Source: CAWEQO01 sp963811225
GTDB lineage: Bacteria; Chloroflexota; Anaerolineae; Anaerolineales; Anaerolineaceae
DNA: 64,000 nucleotides
Assembly: GCA_963811225.1 (NCBI GenBank)
Contig: CAWEQO010000012.1
Coordinates: 558,001 to 622,000 of the forward strand
Reading direction: 5' to 3'
The notes under the pieces were generated by a model. The model had not been told where the DNA came from and searched no databases. It saw only the letters and a list, made by a program, of their open reading frames with translations. The position numbers and the translations under genes were made by a program. Below are positions 1 to 9,657 of the stretch, piece after piece. How positions within the stretch are numbered: position 1 is the first letter of the stretch; each line of letters begins with the position of its first letter.

Positions 1-614
1 CCGAGGGCGGCGAAGTCATCCTGAGCCTTGGCCCGCACGCCTGAGCCGAGCTCTTCAGTCAGCCCAATCAGCTCGACCACGCTGGCCTTGGCGGTCGTCT
101 CACCCAACAAGTCCTGCAGCTTCGAAAGCAGCATGGTTCGCAAGCGGTTCTCGATCTCGCCGGTGCGGTAGACGCCCTGGCCGCCGACAATCTGGTTGAC
201 AAACTGCTGCGGGTCGGAAACCTGGTAGCTGTAGGAGCCAAAGCCTTGCAGCAGCGCCACGCCCAGGCCCATGCCGGGGTTGCGGACGATGATCGGCTGC
301 GGGGTGCCCCACTTGCGGTCGGCAAAATCTCGCATTGACACGAAGTAGACTTCAGCCGTGAAGGGCGTGCGATCGCTGAAAGCCTTTCCCACCCAATCGA
401 CCAGCAGCGGGATATTGGCGGTGGCGATGGTATGGCGCCCAGGGCCAAAAACGTCGAGGGCACGGCCATCACGAAAGAAGACCGCCCGCTGGAACTCGCG
501 CACGATGACTTGCGAGCCCATGCGCAGGTCGGCGATGCCCTCTTCTGGGAAGCGGTGAACGATCTCATCCGCCATTTCATTTCGATATTCGACTACATCA
601 ATAATCCTAGCCAT
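1..614 (-). CDS. SPFH/band-7 domain protein (YdjI-like), 3' end cut by window edge
   Basis: This reading frame starts at the ATG read leftward from position 614 and stays open to the window edge, so only about 204 N-terminal residues are present. The translation begins MARIIDVVEYRNEM and contains REFQRAVFFRDGRALDVFGPGRH, followed by AEVYFVS and KWGTPQPI. That pattern is characteristic of the SPFH proteins related to Bacillus YdjI, sometimes annotated as virion core protein-like. The family is membrane-associated and its role is poorly defined. A GGAG ribosome site lies about 7 nt upstream of the ATG. It sits 33 nt downstream of the small gene at 648-1184 and is probably cotranscribed with it. 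Confidence 0.85.
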   Translation of the reverse strand, partial: MARIIDVVEYRNEMADEIVHRFPEEGIADLRMGSQVIVREFQRAVFFRDGRALDVFGPGRHTIATANIPLLVDWVGKAFSDRTPFTAEVYFVSMRDFADRKWGTPQPIIVRNPGMGLGVALLQGFGSYSYQVSDPQQFVNQIVGGQGVYRTGEIENRLRTMLLSKLQDLLGETTAKASVVELIGLTEELGSGVRAKAQDDFAAL

Positions 615-647
615 TTGTACACTCCATAATCCTTCTGCAAGCTGCGC

Positions 648-1184
648 TTATTGGGACGATAAATCTGCGACGCCGCCGAGCATGACTTCCGCCCGGCGGT
701 TGAAAGCCTGGACGGCCTGCTGCGCTAGACTGGTAAGGTGGCGAATGGACGCCGGCAGCCCGTCTGTTCCAATCGAGGTTTCAACATTATCGACCGCCCG
801 CTCGATCTCATCACGCAAGTCGAGCAGAGCCAGGTCGTACTGGTAAACGCGGGTTAGCTCTTCCTGATTAATTTTGATTGCATCGAAAAAGCCCGCATAT
901 CCATAAGTAGCGATGCGAACGCGATCCACAAACTGGCGCAGCTTGATCGCAGCCGCCTCTAAATCATCCACATACTCGAGCTGTCCCTGACTGATCAAAT
1001 CGCGCTGTAAACCGGAAATCCGGCTCCACAGCTCTTCGTAACGGGCAGCGACCGTTTCGCGCAGAATTTTATCTGAAGACCGGCGATCCTGCCGCTCAAT
1101 ATAACCCTTGAATCCGGGGATCTTGCTGAGAAGCCTGGTGAAAAGGTCTCGATCCCCGGTTACACGATCAAACAAATCGCTCAT
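648..1184 (-). CDS. Hypothetical helical protein paired with the SPFH gene
   Basis: A 178-residue protein with no domain I can name. It is rich in charged and Leu/Ala residues and looks mostly alpha-helical, with coiled-coil-like stretches around residues 45-95 and 115-175. It has no signal peptide or membrane segment, so it is probably cytoplasmic. The start is supported by a GGAGG motif 8 nt upstream of the ATG. It is the first gene of a leftward pair with the SPFH gene, 33 nt apart, so a role as partner of that membrane-associated protein is plausible but is only inferred from position. Confidence 0.7.
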   Translation of the reverse strand: MSDLFDRVTGDRDLFTRLLSKIPGFKGYIERQDRRSSDKILRETVAARYEELWSRISGLQRDLISQGQLEYVDDLEAAAIKLRQFVDRVRIATYGYAGFFDAIKINQEELTRVYQYDLALLDLRDEIERAVDNVETSIGTDGLPASIRHLTSLAQQAVQAFNRRAEVMLGGVADLSSQ

Positions 1185-1642
1185 CTTGATTCCTCCACTG
1201 AGATGTGAAAAACCGAGTAACTGTCTAAACAGTTACATAACCAAATTGTCAGGAACAACTACCAAACATTCCAAGGTAACGGAAGGGCGTATTGTTGCGT
1301 TAGGCTGCATGACGCCCGTCTGCAGCACACCTCCGATTTCTCGGTTCGTTGGGTCAGAACAAATTATAGCCTGAAATGCGAGCCAAAACAATGACGCTGA
1401 TCTTGCGACCGCCTTTCATTTTGCAGGCCTTTCTCTCTCCCGAAAGAGATGGGATACCGGCCACCAACTCCTTTCGATTTCACCTTAATATACGTAGTGG
1501 TAATAAAAATGTTGCAAGTTAAGTCAAAACCCCGCTCAGCGATCACCCTGGAACATGATAATTCTGTGATTCTTCTATTACTACTGTCATTTATTTCTAT
1601 CCAAGTTTACCCCCCTGTAAGGTGTTTGTAATTGCCCCCTAC
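1185..1642. other. Gene-free region between the SPFH pair and the pilus locus
   Basis: About 460 bases with no convincing gene: the short open frames on both strands lack ribosome sites and family resemblance. The composition is AT-richer than the neighbouring genes. The only structure I can point to is the interrupted palindrome at 1217-1236. The region probably carries the promoter of the leftward pair and the upstream region of the pilus operon. Confidence 0.6.
1217..1236. promoter_or_regulatory. Interrupted palindrome upstream of the SPFH pair, possible operator
   Basis: GTAACTGT and ACAGTTAC form perfect 8-nt arms around the 4-nt centre CTAA, 33 nt upstream of the start codon at 1184. 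The size and position suit a dimeric repressor site. No regulator gene lies next to it, so this is a structural observation only. Confidence 0.35.
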
Positions 1643-1670
1643 TTGAAATCAAGCGCGAATTCCTTATAAT
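1643..1670 (+). promoter_or_regulatory. Promoter of flp and the Tad pilus locus
   Basis: A TTGAAA -35 box (1643-1648) and a TATAAT -10 box (1665-1670) are separated by 16 bases, about 50 bases before the flp start codon. This is a good sigma-70-type promoter and the only strong one seen immediately before the pilin gene. Confidence 0.65.
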
Positions 1671-1721
1671 AATAACTAGTTCCAAGGGCTAACATCCATG
1701 AACAGAAAGGAGGTGACAACA

Positions 1722-1868
1722 ATGTTGTTCGCGCCCAAAGAAAAAGGCCAGGGCTTGGTCGAGTACGCTCTAATTCTCGTTTTGGTAGCTGTTGTTGTAA
1801 TTGTTATTCTCGCCCTGCTCGGTCCTGCAATCGGGAAGATCTTCTCCAACGTTGTAAATGCCGTCTAA
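1722..1868 (+). CDS. flp: Flp/Fap-type type IVb pilin
   Basis: A 48-residue protein, the major pilin subunit of a Tad (tight adherence) pilus. It reads MLFAPKEKGQGLVEYALIL and continues with one hydrophobic helix to about residue 40. The motif G-QGLVEY is the type IVb prepilin processing site: cleavage after Gly9 puts Glu at position +5 and Tyr at +6. The start is chosen because AGAAAGGAGGTGA lies immediately upstream; an in-frame ATG at 1698 would place that ribosome site inside the gene. A hairpin terminator follows, so the pilin can be made in excess over the downstream assembly genes, as is usual in such loci. Confidence 0.9.
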   Translation: MLFAPKEKGQGLVEYALILVLVAVVVIVILALLGPAIGKIFSNVVNAV

Positions 1869-1896
1869 TTGGCACCCGCTATCAACCGTTCTAGAA

Positions 1897-1922
1897 AAAG
1901 GCCCTGCAAAGGCAGGGCCTTT
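1897..1922 (+). terminator. Terminator or attenuator after flp
   Basis: AAAGGCCCTGC and GCAGGGCCTTT form a perfect 11-bp stem with a 4-nt loop. The T-run after it is short, so readthrough into cpaB is likely. That fits high pilin and lower assembly-protein expression. Confidence 0.7.
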
Positions 1923-1999
1923 CCAGTTATACTAAACCTACAATTTTGTTGTTCCACCCAACAATTTTATTATCAGCGAAACGATATAACTTTTGTAAA

Positions 2000-2022
2000 T
2001 TGCCGTATAATTATTATGGCAA
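2000..2022. promoter_or_regulatory. Imperfect palindrome upstream of cpaB
   Basis: TTGCC and GGCAA flank an AT-rich palindromic centre that contains TATAAT, 34 bases before the cpaB start. It may be an operator or part of a second promoter. No convincing -35 box is present. Confidence 0.3.
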
Positions 2023-2056
2023 CACCAAATATAAAAACCTTATAATGGAGGCTCAC

Positions 2057-3169
2057 ATGGCTGCAGGTGGACGTCGAAGAAGTGGTACCATTTTTATCCT
2101 GCTTGCACTGGTCTTGGTCTTGGTGATGGCGGTTGGAGCGTACATGTTCCGCGATCAACTGTTCCCGAGATCACAACAACCCATCGCTGAAATGTTCACA
2201 CCCACTCCCAGCCAGCCAATGGTCGATATTGTTGTGCTTGCTCAGCCCGTTGCTCGCGGCACGACAATTACCGAGGATATGCTGGAAACCGTTCCTTACC
2301 CGCAAAATGAAATGATGCAGGGTCTTTTCTTCACAGAGAAAAAGGACATCGCCGGAACGCGAGCGTCCTATGATCTGCCGCAAGGGATGCCAATCACCCC
2401 GGGTCAGCTTTCCGATACGAATAAAGGCTCTTATGCCGCGTTCCGAATCCCACGCGGCATGGTGGCCATCTCCATTCCGATCTCAGAACTGACCTCGGTC
2501 TCGTATGCGCTGCAACCAGGCGATCACGTCAATATCATCACATCATTACTGCTGATCGATATGGATGCAAACTTCCAGGCGCGGCTGCCGAATAACACCG
2601 CCAAGGTGATCGCTCCGGGGCCGGGTGCCGAAAGTTCGGGCGCGTCAATCACTATAGAAATCAGCCCACAAGCCGGGCAGCAAGGTCGCGCCGAGCTGGA
2701 TCCTACCATCAATCAGGCGATCTACCTGGAACCCTCCGAACAGCAGCGGCCACGGCTCGTCAGCCAGGCGGTGATTCAGGATGCAATCGTGTTGTGGATG
2801 GGTGACTTCCCCTCGGATGGCAAGATCACTGACACCGGCTTCCAGCCGACTGCTACACCTATACCACAGGACCAGCAGAACGGGGAACCGCAGCCCACTC
2901 CGGTAGTGCCAAGCAGGCCCGAAGTGATCAGCCTGATTGTGACTCCGCAGGATGCAGTCACCCTGAACTACCTGGTGCTCTCGAAAGCGCACATTAACCT
3001 GGCGCTGCGTGGCTCTGGCGACACTGACAAGGTCAACACCGAAGCCATAACGCTGCAGTTCTTGATGGATCAATACAACGTTCCCAACCCGGCGAAACTG
3101 CCTTATGGCACCGAACCGCGCTTGAATGAGGTCATCGAGCCAACGCCGCGACCTACACCGGTCGAATAG
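2057..3169 (+). CDS. cpaB: Tad pilus assembly protein CpaB (SAF domain)
   Basis: A 370-residue protein of the CpaB/RcpC family. It starts MAAGGRRRSG with a basic N-terminus, then one membrane helix at about residues 12-31 and an extracytoplasmic region. An SAF-type segment (about 55-125) contains VARGTTITEDMLETVPYP and LPQGMPITPGQL. The C-terminal half has Pro/Thr-rich linkers (TATPIPQ, QPTPVVP). In other bacteria CpaB works with the secretin at the outer membrane; no secretin gene is seen here, consistent with a single-membrane envelope. The start at 2057 has GGAGG 5 nt upstream. An ATG 12 nt earlier and a far-upstream TTG are less likely. Confidence 0.85.
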   Translation: MAAGGRRRSGTIFILLALVLVLVMAVGAYMFRDQLFPRSQQPIAEMFTPTPSQPMVDIVVLAQPVARGTTITEDMLETVPYPQNEMMQGLFFTEKKDIAGTRASYDLPQGMPITPGQLSDTNKGSYAAFRIPRGMVAISIPISELTSVSYALQPGDHVNIITSLLLIDMDANFQARLPNNTAKVIAPGPGAESSGASITIEISPQAGQQGRAELDPTINQAIYLEPSEQQRPRLVSQAVIQDAIVLWMGDFPSDGKITDTGFQPTATPIPQDQQNGEPQPTPVVPSRPEVISLIVTPQDAVTLNYLVLSKAHINLALRGSGDTDKVNTEAITLQFLMDQYNVPNPAKLPYGTEPRLNEVIEPTPRPTPVE

Positions 3170-3253
3170 TCATATTGGTAGTCGCGTTATCTTCTACAAT
3201 CATCGCAATCTCTGACGCGAGTAGAATTACTCGTAGAAACTATTGGAGTTAAT

Positions 3254-4486
3254 ATGCCGGCTCAGGAAAAAGTACGAGTACTCATCGTCGACGATATTGC
3301 TGAGACCAGAGACAATTTGCGCCGGTTGTTACAATTCGATAGTAACATCGAAGTTGTTGGTGCCGCACGTGGTGGCAAAGAAGCCATCGAGATGTCTCAG
3401 CAGGTATTGCCTGACGTGATCATCATGGATATCAACATGCCGGATATGGACGGCATTACCGCAACCGAACAGATCCGGCGGCGAGTACCCTACGCACAAG
3501 TTGTCATCCTTTCAGTTCAAAGCGATCCAAATTACATGCGCCGGGCCATGTTGGCCGGCGCACGTGACTTTCTCACCAAACCACCCTCGATCGATGAGTT
3601 GACCGGGGCTATCCACCGGGCTGGCGTCATGGCCGCCGAAGAGCGGAAGAAGGTGGCGCAGGCATACCCTGCCGTCACGACCGAGAACGGACAGACGATT
3701 CCCCGGCCTTTCAAGTCAGGCGGGAAGGTCATCGTCGTCTACAGCCCCAAGGGCGGCACCGGCTGCACAACCCTGGCAACCAACCTTTCCCTGGCCCTGC
3801 AGAGTGCAGAGACCCCCACCGTGCTGGTAGATGGCAGCGTTCAATACGGCGACGTGGCGGTTTTCCTCAACGAGCAGGTGAAGAACAGTGTGCTCGATCT
3901 GACCTCCCGGGTGGATGAGATCGACGAAGAGGTGATTCAGAACGTTTCGATCTTGCACGCTGCCTCGGGACTGCGAGTCCTGGCGGCGCCGCAGAAACCG
4001 GAAATGGCGGAAAAGGTGGTTGGAGAACAGTTTGGTAAGCTGCTCCAATATCTGTGTGATTTCTACTCCTACGTGATTGTAGATACCGCCTCGGTGCTAA
4101 CCGACGTGGTCCAGGCGGCGCTGGAAAAGGCGAACCTGATCGTACTGGTGACTACGCAGGAAATCCCTTCCATCAAGAATTCGAGCGCATTCCTGTCGCT
4201 GACCGATGCCAGTGGCATCCAACGCAGTCGAATTCTGTTCGTGATGAACCGCTTCGATCGGCGGCTTTCGATCTCACCGGAACGGGTGGGAGAAAGCTTG
4301 CGCCAGCAAATCGCCGTGACGATCCCGTTCGACGAAAGGTTGGTAGTCACCTCGGTCAACAAAGGAGTCCCTTTCATTCTCGAAAACAAGACGCATCCTG
4401 TGAGCAAGAGCATCCTCCAAATCGCCGACCTGGCTCGTGAGCGATTGGAAAAAGAAGATCTGGATGTGGAGCCAATCAAGAAATAG
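3254..4486 (+). CDS. cpaE: Pilus localisation protein CpaE/TadZ (receiver plus ParA/MinD-like ATPase)
   Basis: A 410-residue two-domain protein. The N-terminal receiver domain (about 7-123) keeps the acidic pair D13/D14, phospho-acceptor D59, S87 and K109, so it may be phosphorylated. The C-terminal half is a MinD/ParA-like ATPase with a deviant Walker A, S164-PKGGTGCTT: the family's first lysine (K166) is present, but Cys replaces the usual P-loop lysine, as is common in TadZ proteins. The family places the pilus machine at a defined site in the cell. The gene lies between cpaB and cpaF, 23 nt before the latter. Confidence 0.88.
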   Translation: MPAQEKVRVLIVDDIAETRDNLRRLLQFDSNIEVVGAARGGKEAIEMSQQVLPDVIIMDINMPDMDGITATEQIRRRVPYAQVVILSVQSDPNYMRRAMLAGARDFLTKPPSIDELTGAIHRAGVMAAEERKKVAQAYPAVTTENGQTIPRPFKSGGKVIVVYSPKGGTGCTTLATNLSLALQSAETPTVLVDGSVQYGDVAVFLNEQVKNSVLDLTSRVDEIDEEVIQNVSILHAASGLRVLAAPQKPEMAEKVVGEQFGKLLQYLCDFYSYVIVDTASVLTDVVQAALEKANLIVLVTTQEIPSIKNSSAFLSLTDASGIQRSRILFVMNRFDRRLSISPERVGESLRQQIAVTIPFDERLVVTSVNKGVPFILENKTHPVSKSILQIADLARERLEKEDLDVEPIKK

Positions 4487-4509
4487 CGGTAAAGAAAGGA
4501 GCGTAGACC

Positions 4510-5928
<1,419 letters not shown>

Positions 5929-5966
5929 CTGCTGCTTCGTTTGGATTAGAAAGGGCAGTTACGACA

Positions 5967-6941
5967 ATGAATATACCTCCCATCATGTTCCTCTTCCTCG
6001 GCAGCGGCCTGGTCCTTATCCTGCTGGTCGTTGGGATCATCACATCACTGTCTACAGACCGGTCGCAAGTGGAAGAGCGTCTGGGCCGCTACACCGAACA
6101 GCAGAAGGAAGACCTGGCGCAGCAGAAAGAACAGCTGTTTAACCCGGTTTACGAGTGGCTGAACCGCCGGGTGGAAGGCTCTTCCTTTGGTGATCGCATC
6201 TCCAGGAGCCTGGCCAGGGCCGACCTAAAAATGAAGCCGGGCGAATATGTGCTGGTACAGTTCCTCAGTGCGTTCGCTGTGGCCCTGGTTGGTTTCTTCA
6301 TCGCGGGGAAATCATTCCCCCTGGCGCTGCTCGGCGCGATTATGGGCTTTTTCCTGCCCGGCATCTACGTGAAACAACAGCAGTCGAAGCGCCTGATCAA
6401 GTTCAACGATCAGCTGGGCGACATGCTGAACCTGATGGTCAACGGCTTGCGGGCCGGTTACTCGACCGCTCAAGCGATGGAAGCCGTCAGCCGTGAGCTG
6501 CCCACTCCGATCTGCGACGAATTTCGCCGGGTGATCCAGGAAATGCAGCTGGGCATCTCGATGGAGCAGTCGCTGGACAACTTGCTGCGTCGCATCCCCA
6601 GTGATGACCTCGACCTGGTGATCACCGCCATCAACGTTCAGCGCGAGGTGGGCGGCAACCTGGCCGAAATCCTGGATACCATCTCTTACACCATCCGCGA
6701 GCGGGTGCGCATCAAAGGTGAGATCCGGGTACTTACTTCACAGGTGTTGTACTCGGGCCGCTTCCTTTCGATGCTTCCGGTGATCCTGATCATGATCCTG
6801 TATGTGTTGAACCGTGACTATATGATGGAGTTCTTCAAGCCAGAAAATCTTCCCTGCGGCTATATCGCCCTGGGAACCGGTGCACTCATGATCATGGCCG
6901 GCTACTTTGTCATGAATAAGATTGCGGATATCGAAGTTTAG
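5967..6941 (+). CDS. tadB: Pilus platform protein TadB
   Basis: A 324-residue integral membrane protein of the T2SF family. An N-terminal helix (about 7-26) is followed by a charged region, a helix pair around residues 95-135, a cytoplasmic T2SF domain (about 145-270) containing MVNGLRAGYSTAQAMEAVS and EVGGNLAEILD, and two C-terminal helices. It is paired with TadC, 14 nt downstream, and is expected to form the membrane platform driven by CpaF. Confidence 0.9.
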   Translation: MNIPPIMFLFLGSGLVLILLVVGIITSLSTDRSQVEERLGRYTEQQKEDLAQQKEQLFNPVYEWLNRRVEGSSFGDRISRSLARADLKMKPGEYVLVQFLSAFAVALVGFFIAGKSFPLALLGAIMGFFLPGIYVKQQQSKRLIKFNDQLGDMLNLMVNGLRAGYSTAQAMEAVSRELPTPICDEFRRVIQEMQLGISMEQSLDNLLRRIPSDDLDLVITAINVQREVGGNLAEILDTISYTIRERVRIKGEIRVLTSQVLYSGRFLSMLPVILIMILYVLNRDYMMEFFKPENLPCGYIALGTGALMIMAGYFVMNKIADIEV

Positions 6942-6955
6942 AGGAGGGAAATCCT

Positions 6956-7903
6956 ATGAGTGGTTTATTGATCGTCTTCGCTGTCCTCCTCGGTCTGGCC
7001 ATCTTGCTCGTGATCGTCGGGTTGCGTAACCCACAGACGGCCGACGAGCGGCTCTTACTCGACCGCCTGGAAGAGTTCGAGCGACTGGGGGAAGAAGTCA
7101 CACTCGAGAAGATCGAGCTGGCGCAGCCGTTCACAGAGCGCGTCATCTACCCGGTTGCGCGCGCACTTGGCAATATTGCCATTCGCTTCACGCCGCAGAA
7201 CGCGCTGCAATCGCTCAAGCGCAAATTGGAACTGGCCGGCAGCCCCGCCCGACTGGAGCCGACGATTATCCTGGCGATGCAATTCTTCGCCATGATCGCA
7301 TTTGGCGGCGTGGTCGTGCTGGTTTTATCGGTCGGCTCACTGGAATGGCCGGTGGCGCGCAAAATTTTGGTCGCGCTGCTGTTCGGTCTGCTGGGCTTTT
7401 ACTTCCCACAGTTGTGGCTGACGAGTAAGATTCAAAAACGGCAGCACGAAATCCGCAAGGCCATGCCGGACGCGCTGGACTTGCTGACCATCTGCGTGGA
7501 AGCCGGCCTGGGGTTTGACGCCGCTATGGCGAAAGTCTGCGAGAAGTGGGAGACAGAGCTTTCGCTTTCATTTGCCCGTGTGATTCAGGAAGTGCAGCTA
7601 GGCAAGCTGCGCCGGGAAGCCATGCGTGACATGGCAGACCGGATTGGCCTCTCTGAGATGACCAGCTTCGTCGCCGCGGTGATCCAAAGCGAGCAGTTGG
7701 GCGTGAGCCTTGCCAAGGTGCTGCGCATCCAGGCGGATCAGATGCGCACCCGCCGCCGCCAACTGGCGGAAGAGGAAGCGCATAAGGCCCCCATCAAGAT
7801 GCTAATTCCCATGGCCTTGCTGATCTTCCCCTCCCTGATGATCGTCCTTCTGACGCCGGCAGCCCTGCGTCTGGTCAAATCGATGCTCGGCGGAATGATG
7901 TAA
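6956..7903 (+). CDS. tadC: Pilus platform protein TadC
   Basis: A 315-residue T2SF-family membrane protein. Features are an N-terminal helix (about 3-23), central helices (about 105-150), the T2SF domain with DALDLLTICVEAGLGFDAAM and QSEQLGVSLAKVLR, and a C-terminal hydrophobic segment. GAGGGAAAT precedes the ATG. It is the last recognisable pilus gene; prepilin peptidase, secretin and TadD-like genes are absent from the window and must be elsewhere or not used. Confidence 0.9.
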   Translation: MSGLLIVFAVLLGLAILLVIVGLRNPQTADERLLLDRLEEFERLGEEVTLEKIELAQPFTERVIYPVARALGNIAIRFTPQNALQSLKRKLELAGSPARLEPTIILAMQFFAMIAFGGVVVLVLSVGSLEWPVARKILVALLFGLLGFYFPQLWLTSKIQKRQHEIRKAMPDALDLLTICVEAGLGFDAAMAKVCEKWETELSLSFARVIQEVQLGKLRREAMRDMADRIGLSEMTSFVAAVIQSEQLGVSLAKVLRIQADQMRTRRRQLAEEEAHKAPIKMLIPMALLIFPSLMIVLLTPAALRLVKSMLGGMM

Positions 7904-7920
7904 GTTACCCTCGGAGAGCT

Positions 7921-8664
7921 ATGATCTCTACAGCGGAGCCTTACCGGCCCCGAGAGTACCGGTTCTATCGCTTCCTCTGGCAAGCAGTCGATTGGGTGTA
8001 TCCACCACACTGCGCCGGTTGTGGCCGTCCGGGTGTGCGTTGGTGCCGCGACTGCCAAAGCCTCTGCGAGCGGACCAGTACGCAGGTTTGTGATGTGTGC
8101 GGAGATCCCAACCGGAAAGGCGAGGTCTGCTCCTCCTGCCGCTCAGTCCCGCCACACTACGCTGCGCTGCGATCCTGGGGAATCTTCTCCGGGCCGCTGC
8201 GGGATGCCCTCCATAACATGAAATACAACAAAGACATTGGGATCGGCGAGTCGCTCTCCATGCATCTGATCGAGCTGATGGGCGAGCTGCACTGGCCGGT
8301 GGAGATGATCACCCCGGTTCCATTGAGCCGGGAACGGCTGCGTGAGCGTGGCTACAACCAGTCGGCCCTGCTGGCCCGGCCTTTGGCATTGGCGACCGGA
8401 TTGCCCTATAAGCCCAAAGCGCTTTGGCGTTACCGGGACACCCGCTCTCAGGTGGGGTTGAACGAACGTGAACGGCTGCAAAATGTGTCGGGGGCTTTTC
8501 AGGCAGAACCGGGGGAAGTGAAGGACAAGATTATCCTGGTCATCGACGATGTTGCCACAACCGGAGCCACACAAAGCAGCTGCGCTCAGGCCTTATTGAG
8601 CGCAGGGGCAACGACAGTGTATGGATTAACGTTAGCCAGAACAGCAAATCGGGTGCATGCTTAA
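7921..8664 (+). CDS. comF: ComF family phosphoribosyltransferase-like protein
   Basis: A 247-residue protein with the ComF architecture. The N-terminal zinc-ribbon region has repeated Cys pairs (CAGCG, CRDC, CDVCG, CSSC; about residues 36-80). The C-terminal type I phosphoribosyltransferase domain has the PRPP-binding motif VIDDVATTGAT near residue 205. ComF is needed for uptake of single-stranded DNA in naturally competent bacteria. It starts 17 nt after tadC and may be cotranscribed with the pilus genes, which suggests but does not prove a link between this pilus and DNA uptake. Confidence 0.88.
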   Translation: MISTAEPYRPREYRFYRFLWQAVDWVYPPHCAGCGRPGVRWCRDCQSLCERTSTQVCDVCGDPNRKGEVCSSCRSVPPHYAALRSWGIFSGPLRDALHNMKYNKDIGIGESLSMHLIELMGELHWPVEMITPVPLSRERLRERGYNQSALLARPLALATGLPYKPKALWRYRDTRSQVGLNERERLQNVSGAFQAEPGEVKDKIILVIDDVATTGATQSSCAQALLSAGATTVYGLTLARTANRVHA

Positions 8665-8815
8665 AAAGTGCAGCTTTTGAGTGGATTACATGCCTTATAA
8701 TGCCGTAACCTGCTTAAAGTCTACGACCGGAACACCTCGACACGGCCACTTTGCGTTATACTTATTTTAGGGAGTAACTCAAAATGGCCACCAAATCACT
8801 TTCAGGAGGATGATG

Positions 8816-9385
8816 ATGGCTCTAAAAGTAGATATTTTTGCACGCAACCTGGAAATCACAGACAGGATTCGAGACTACGTGGAGAAAAAGGTCTCGAAGT
8901 TGGATCGGTTTTTGTCGGACATCGACGAGACGCGGGTAGATCTCACCTATGCGAAGTCCGCTCGCAGCGCCTCCGACCGCTACGTAGCGCAGGTCACCGT
9001 TCGGGGGCGGGGTTTCATCCTACGTACAGAAGAGCGCTCCGACGACATCTTCTCGGCGATCGACACCACCCTTGACAAACTCCAGCGACAGATCGAGCGC
9101 TACAAGGGCAAACGCCAGCGCGGCCGCGGTACGGGCGTCCCGGCTTATGAAGTCGCCGGGATAGAGGTGGAACCGGAAGTGATGGACGAAGAAGAGGAAC
9201 CAATCATCGCCCGCCGTAAGGAGTTCACACTGGTGCCGATGGATGAGGTGGAAGCGATCGAACAAATGAGCCTGTTGGGGCATGAGAACTTCTTCATCTT
9301 CTACAACGCCAATACCAGCGCAATCAACGTTTTATACCGCCGCCGGGATGGCACCTACGGGTTGATTGAGCCGAATTTGGGATAA
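8816..9385 (+). CDS. hpf: Ribosome hibernation promoting factor, long form
   Basis: A 189-residue protein of the long HPF type, which dimerises ribosomes into inactive 100S particles under stress. The N-terminal HPF/YfiA domain (about 1-105) begins MALKVDIFARNLEITDRIRDY. A linker is followed by the C-terminal dimerisation domain (about 130-189) with EAIEQMSLLGHENFFIFYN and ending YGLIEPNLG. Three ATG codons are stacked; the third is chosen because AGGAGG lies 6 nt before it. A terminator-like hairpin follows the gene. Confidence 0.93.
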   Translation: MALKVDIFARNLEITDRIRDYVEKKVSKLDRFLSDIDETRVDLTYAKSARSASDRYVAQVTVRGRGFILRTEERSDDIFSAIDTTLDKLQRQIERYKGKRQRGRGTGVPAYEVAGIEVEPEVMDEEEEPIIARRKEFTLVPMDEVEAIEQMSLLGHENFFIFYNANTSAINVLYRRRDGTYGLIEPNLG

Positions 9386-9403
9386 AGACTGGAACCAGCT
9401 TGC

Positions 9404-9452
9404 TTTTAATGAGAGATGGGGCAAATAAATTGCACCCATCTCTCTCATTAAA
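9404..9452 (+). terminator. Terminator-like hairpin after hpf
   Basis: TTTTAATGAGAGATGGG and its near-exact reverse complement (with a 2-nt bulge) flank a short AT-rich loop. It separates hpf from the efp promoter at 9463. Confidence 0.6.
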
Positions 9453-9462
9453 ATGCGCTCCC

Positions 9463-9491
9463 TTGCAACACTTCACCGCCTGTACTATAAT
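9463..9491 (+). promoter_or_regulatory. Promoter of efp
   Basis: TTGCAA (9463-9468) and a consensus TATAAT (9486-9491) are separated by 17 bases. Transcription should begin near 9498, exactly where the long leader hairpin starts. Confidence 0.75.
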
Positions 9492-9497
9492 TCACAC

Positions 9498-9578
9498 GGT
9501 AACTGCCCAGGCAGTGGTGCATTCCCTTAAAGGAAGCGCCGCTGCTTTCTGGATATACACCACTACCCGGGCAGTTCC
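9498..9578 (+). promoter_or_regulatory. Long leader hairpin in the efp 5' untranslated region
   Basis: The predicted first 80 bases of the efp transcript fold into an extended hairpin. Arms 9498-9519 and 9558-9578 match over about 21 positions with two mismatches and one bulge (AACTGCCC pairs with GGGCAGTT, GTGGTG with CACCAC). Smaller hairpins fit inside. The leader to the efp start is about 160 nt, long for a housekeeping gene, so transcript stability or translational control is possible. I do not recognise it as a known riboswitch. Confidence 0.5.
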
Positions 9579-9657
9579 TTCACCCAATGTTTACCAAGGA
9601 TCTGTCCGAAAATCGGAAGGGTGTGAAGTAATCATAGAATAAAGCAAGGATGCAATA

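Noticed and set aside
9400..9642. An 80-codon open frame between hpf and efp
   Set aside because: It overlaps the efp promoter and leader hairpin, has no ribosome site, and its translation resembles no family.
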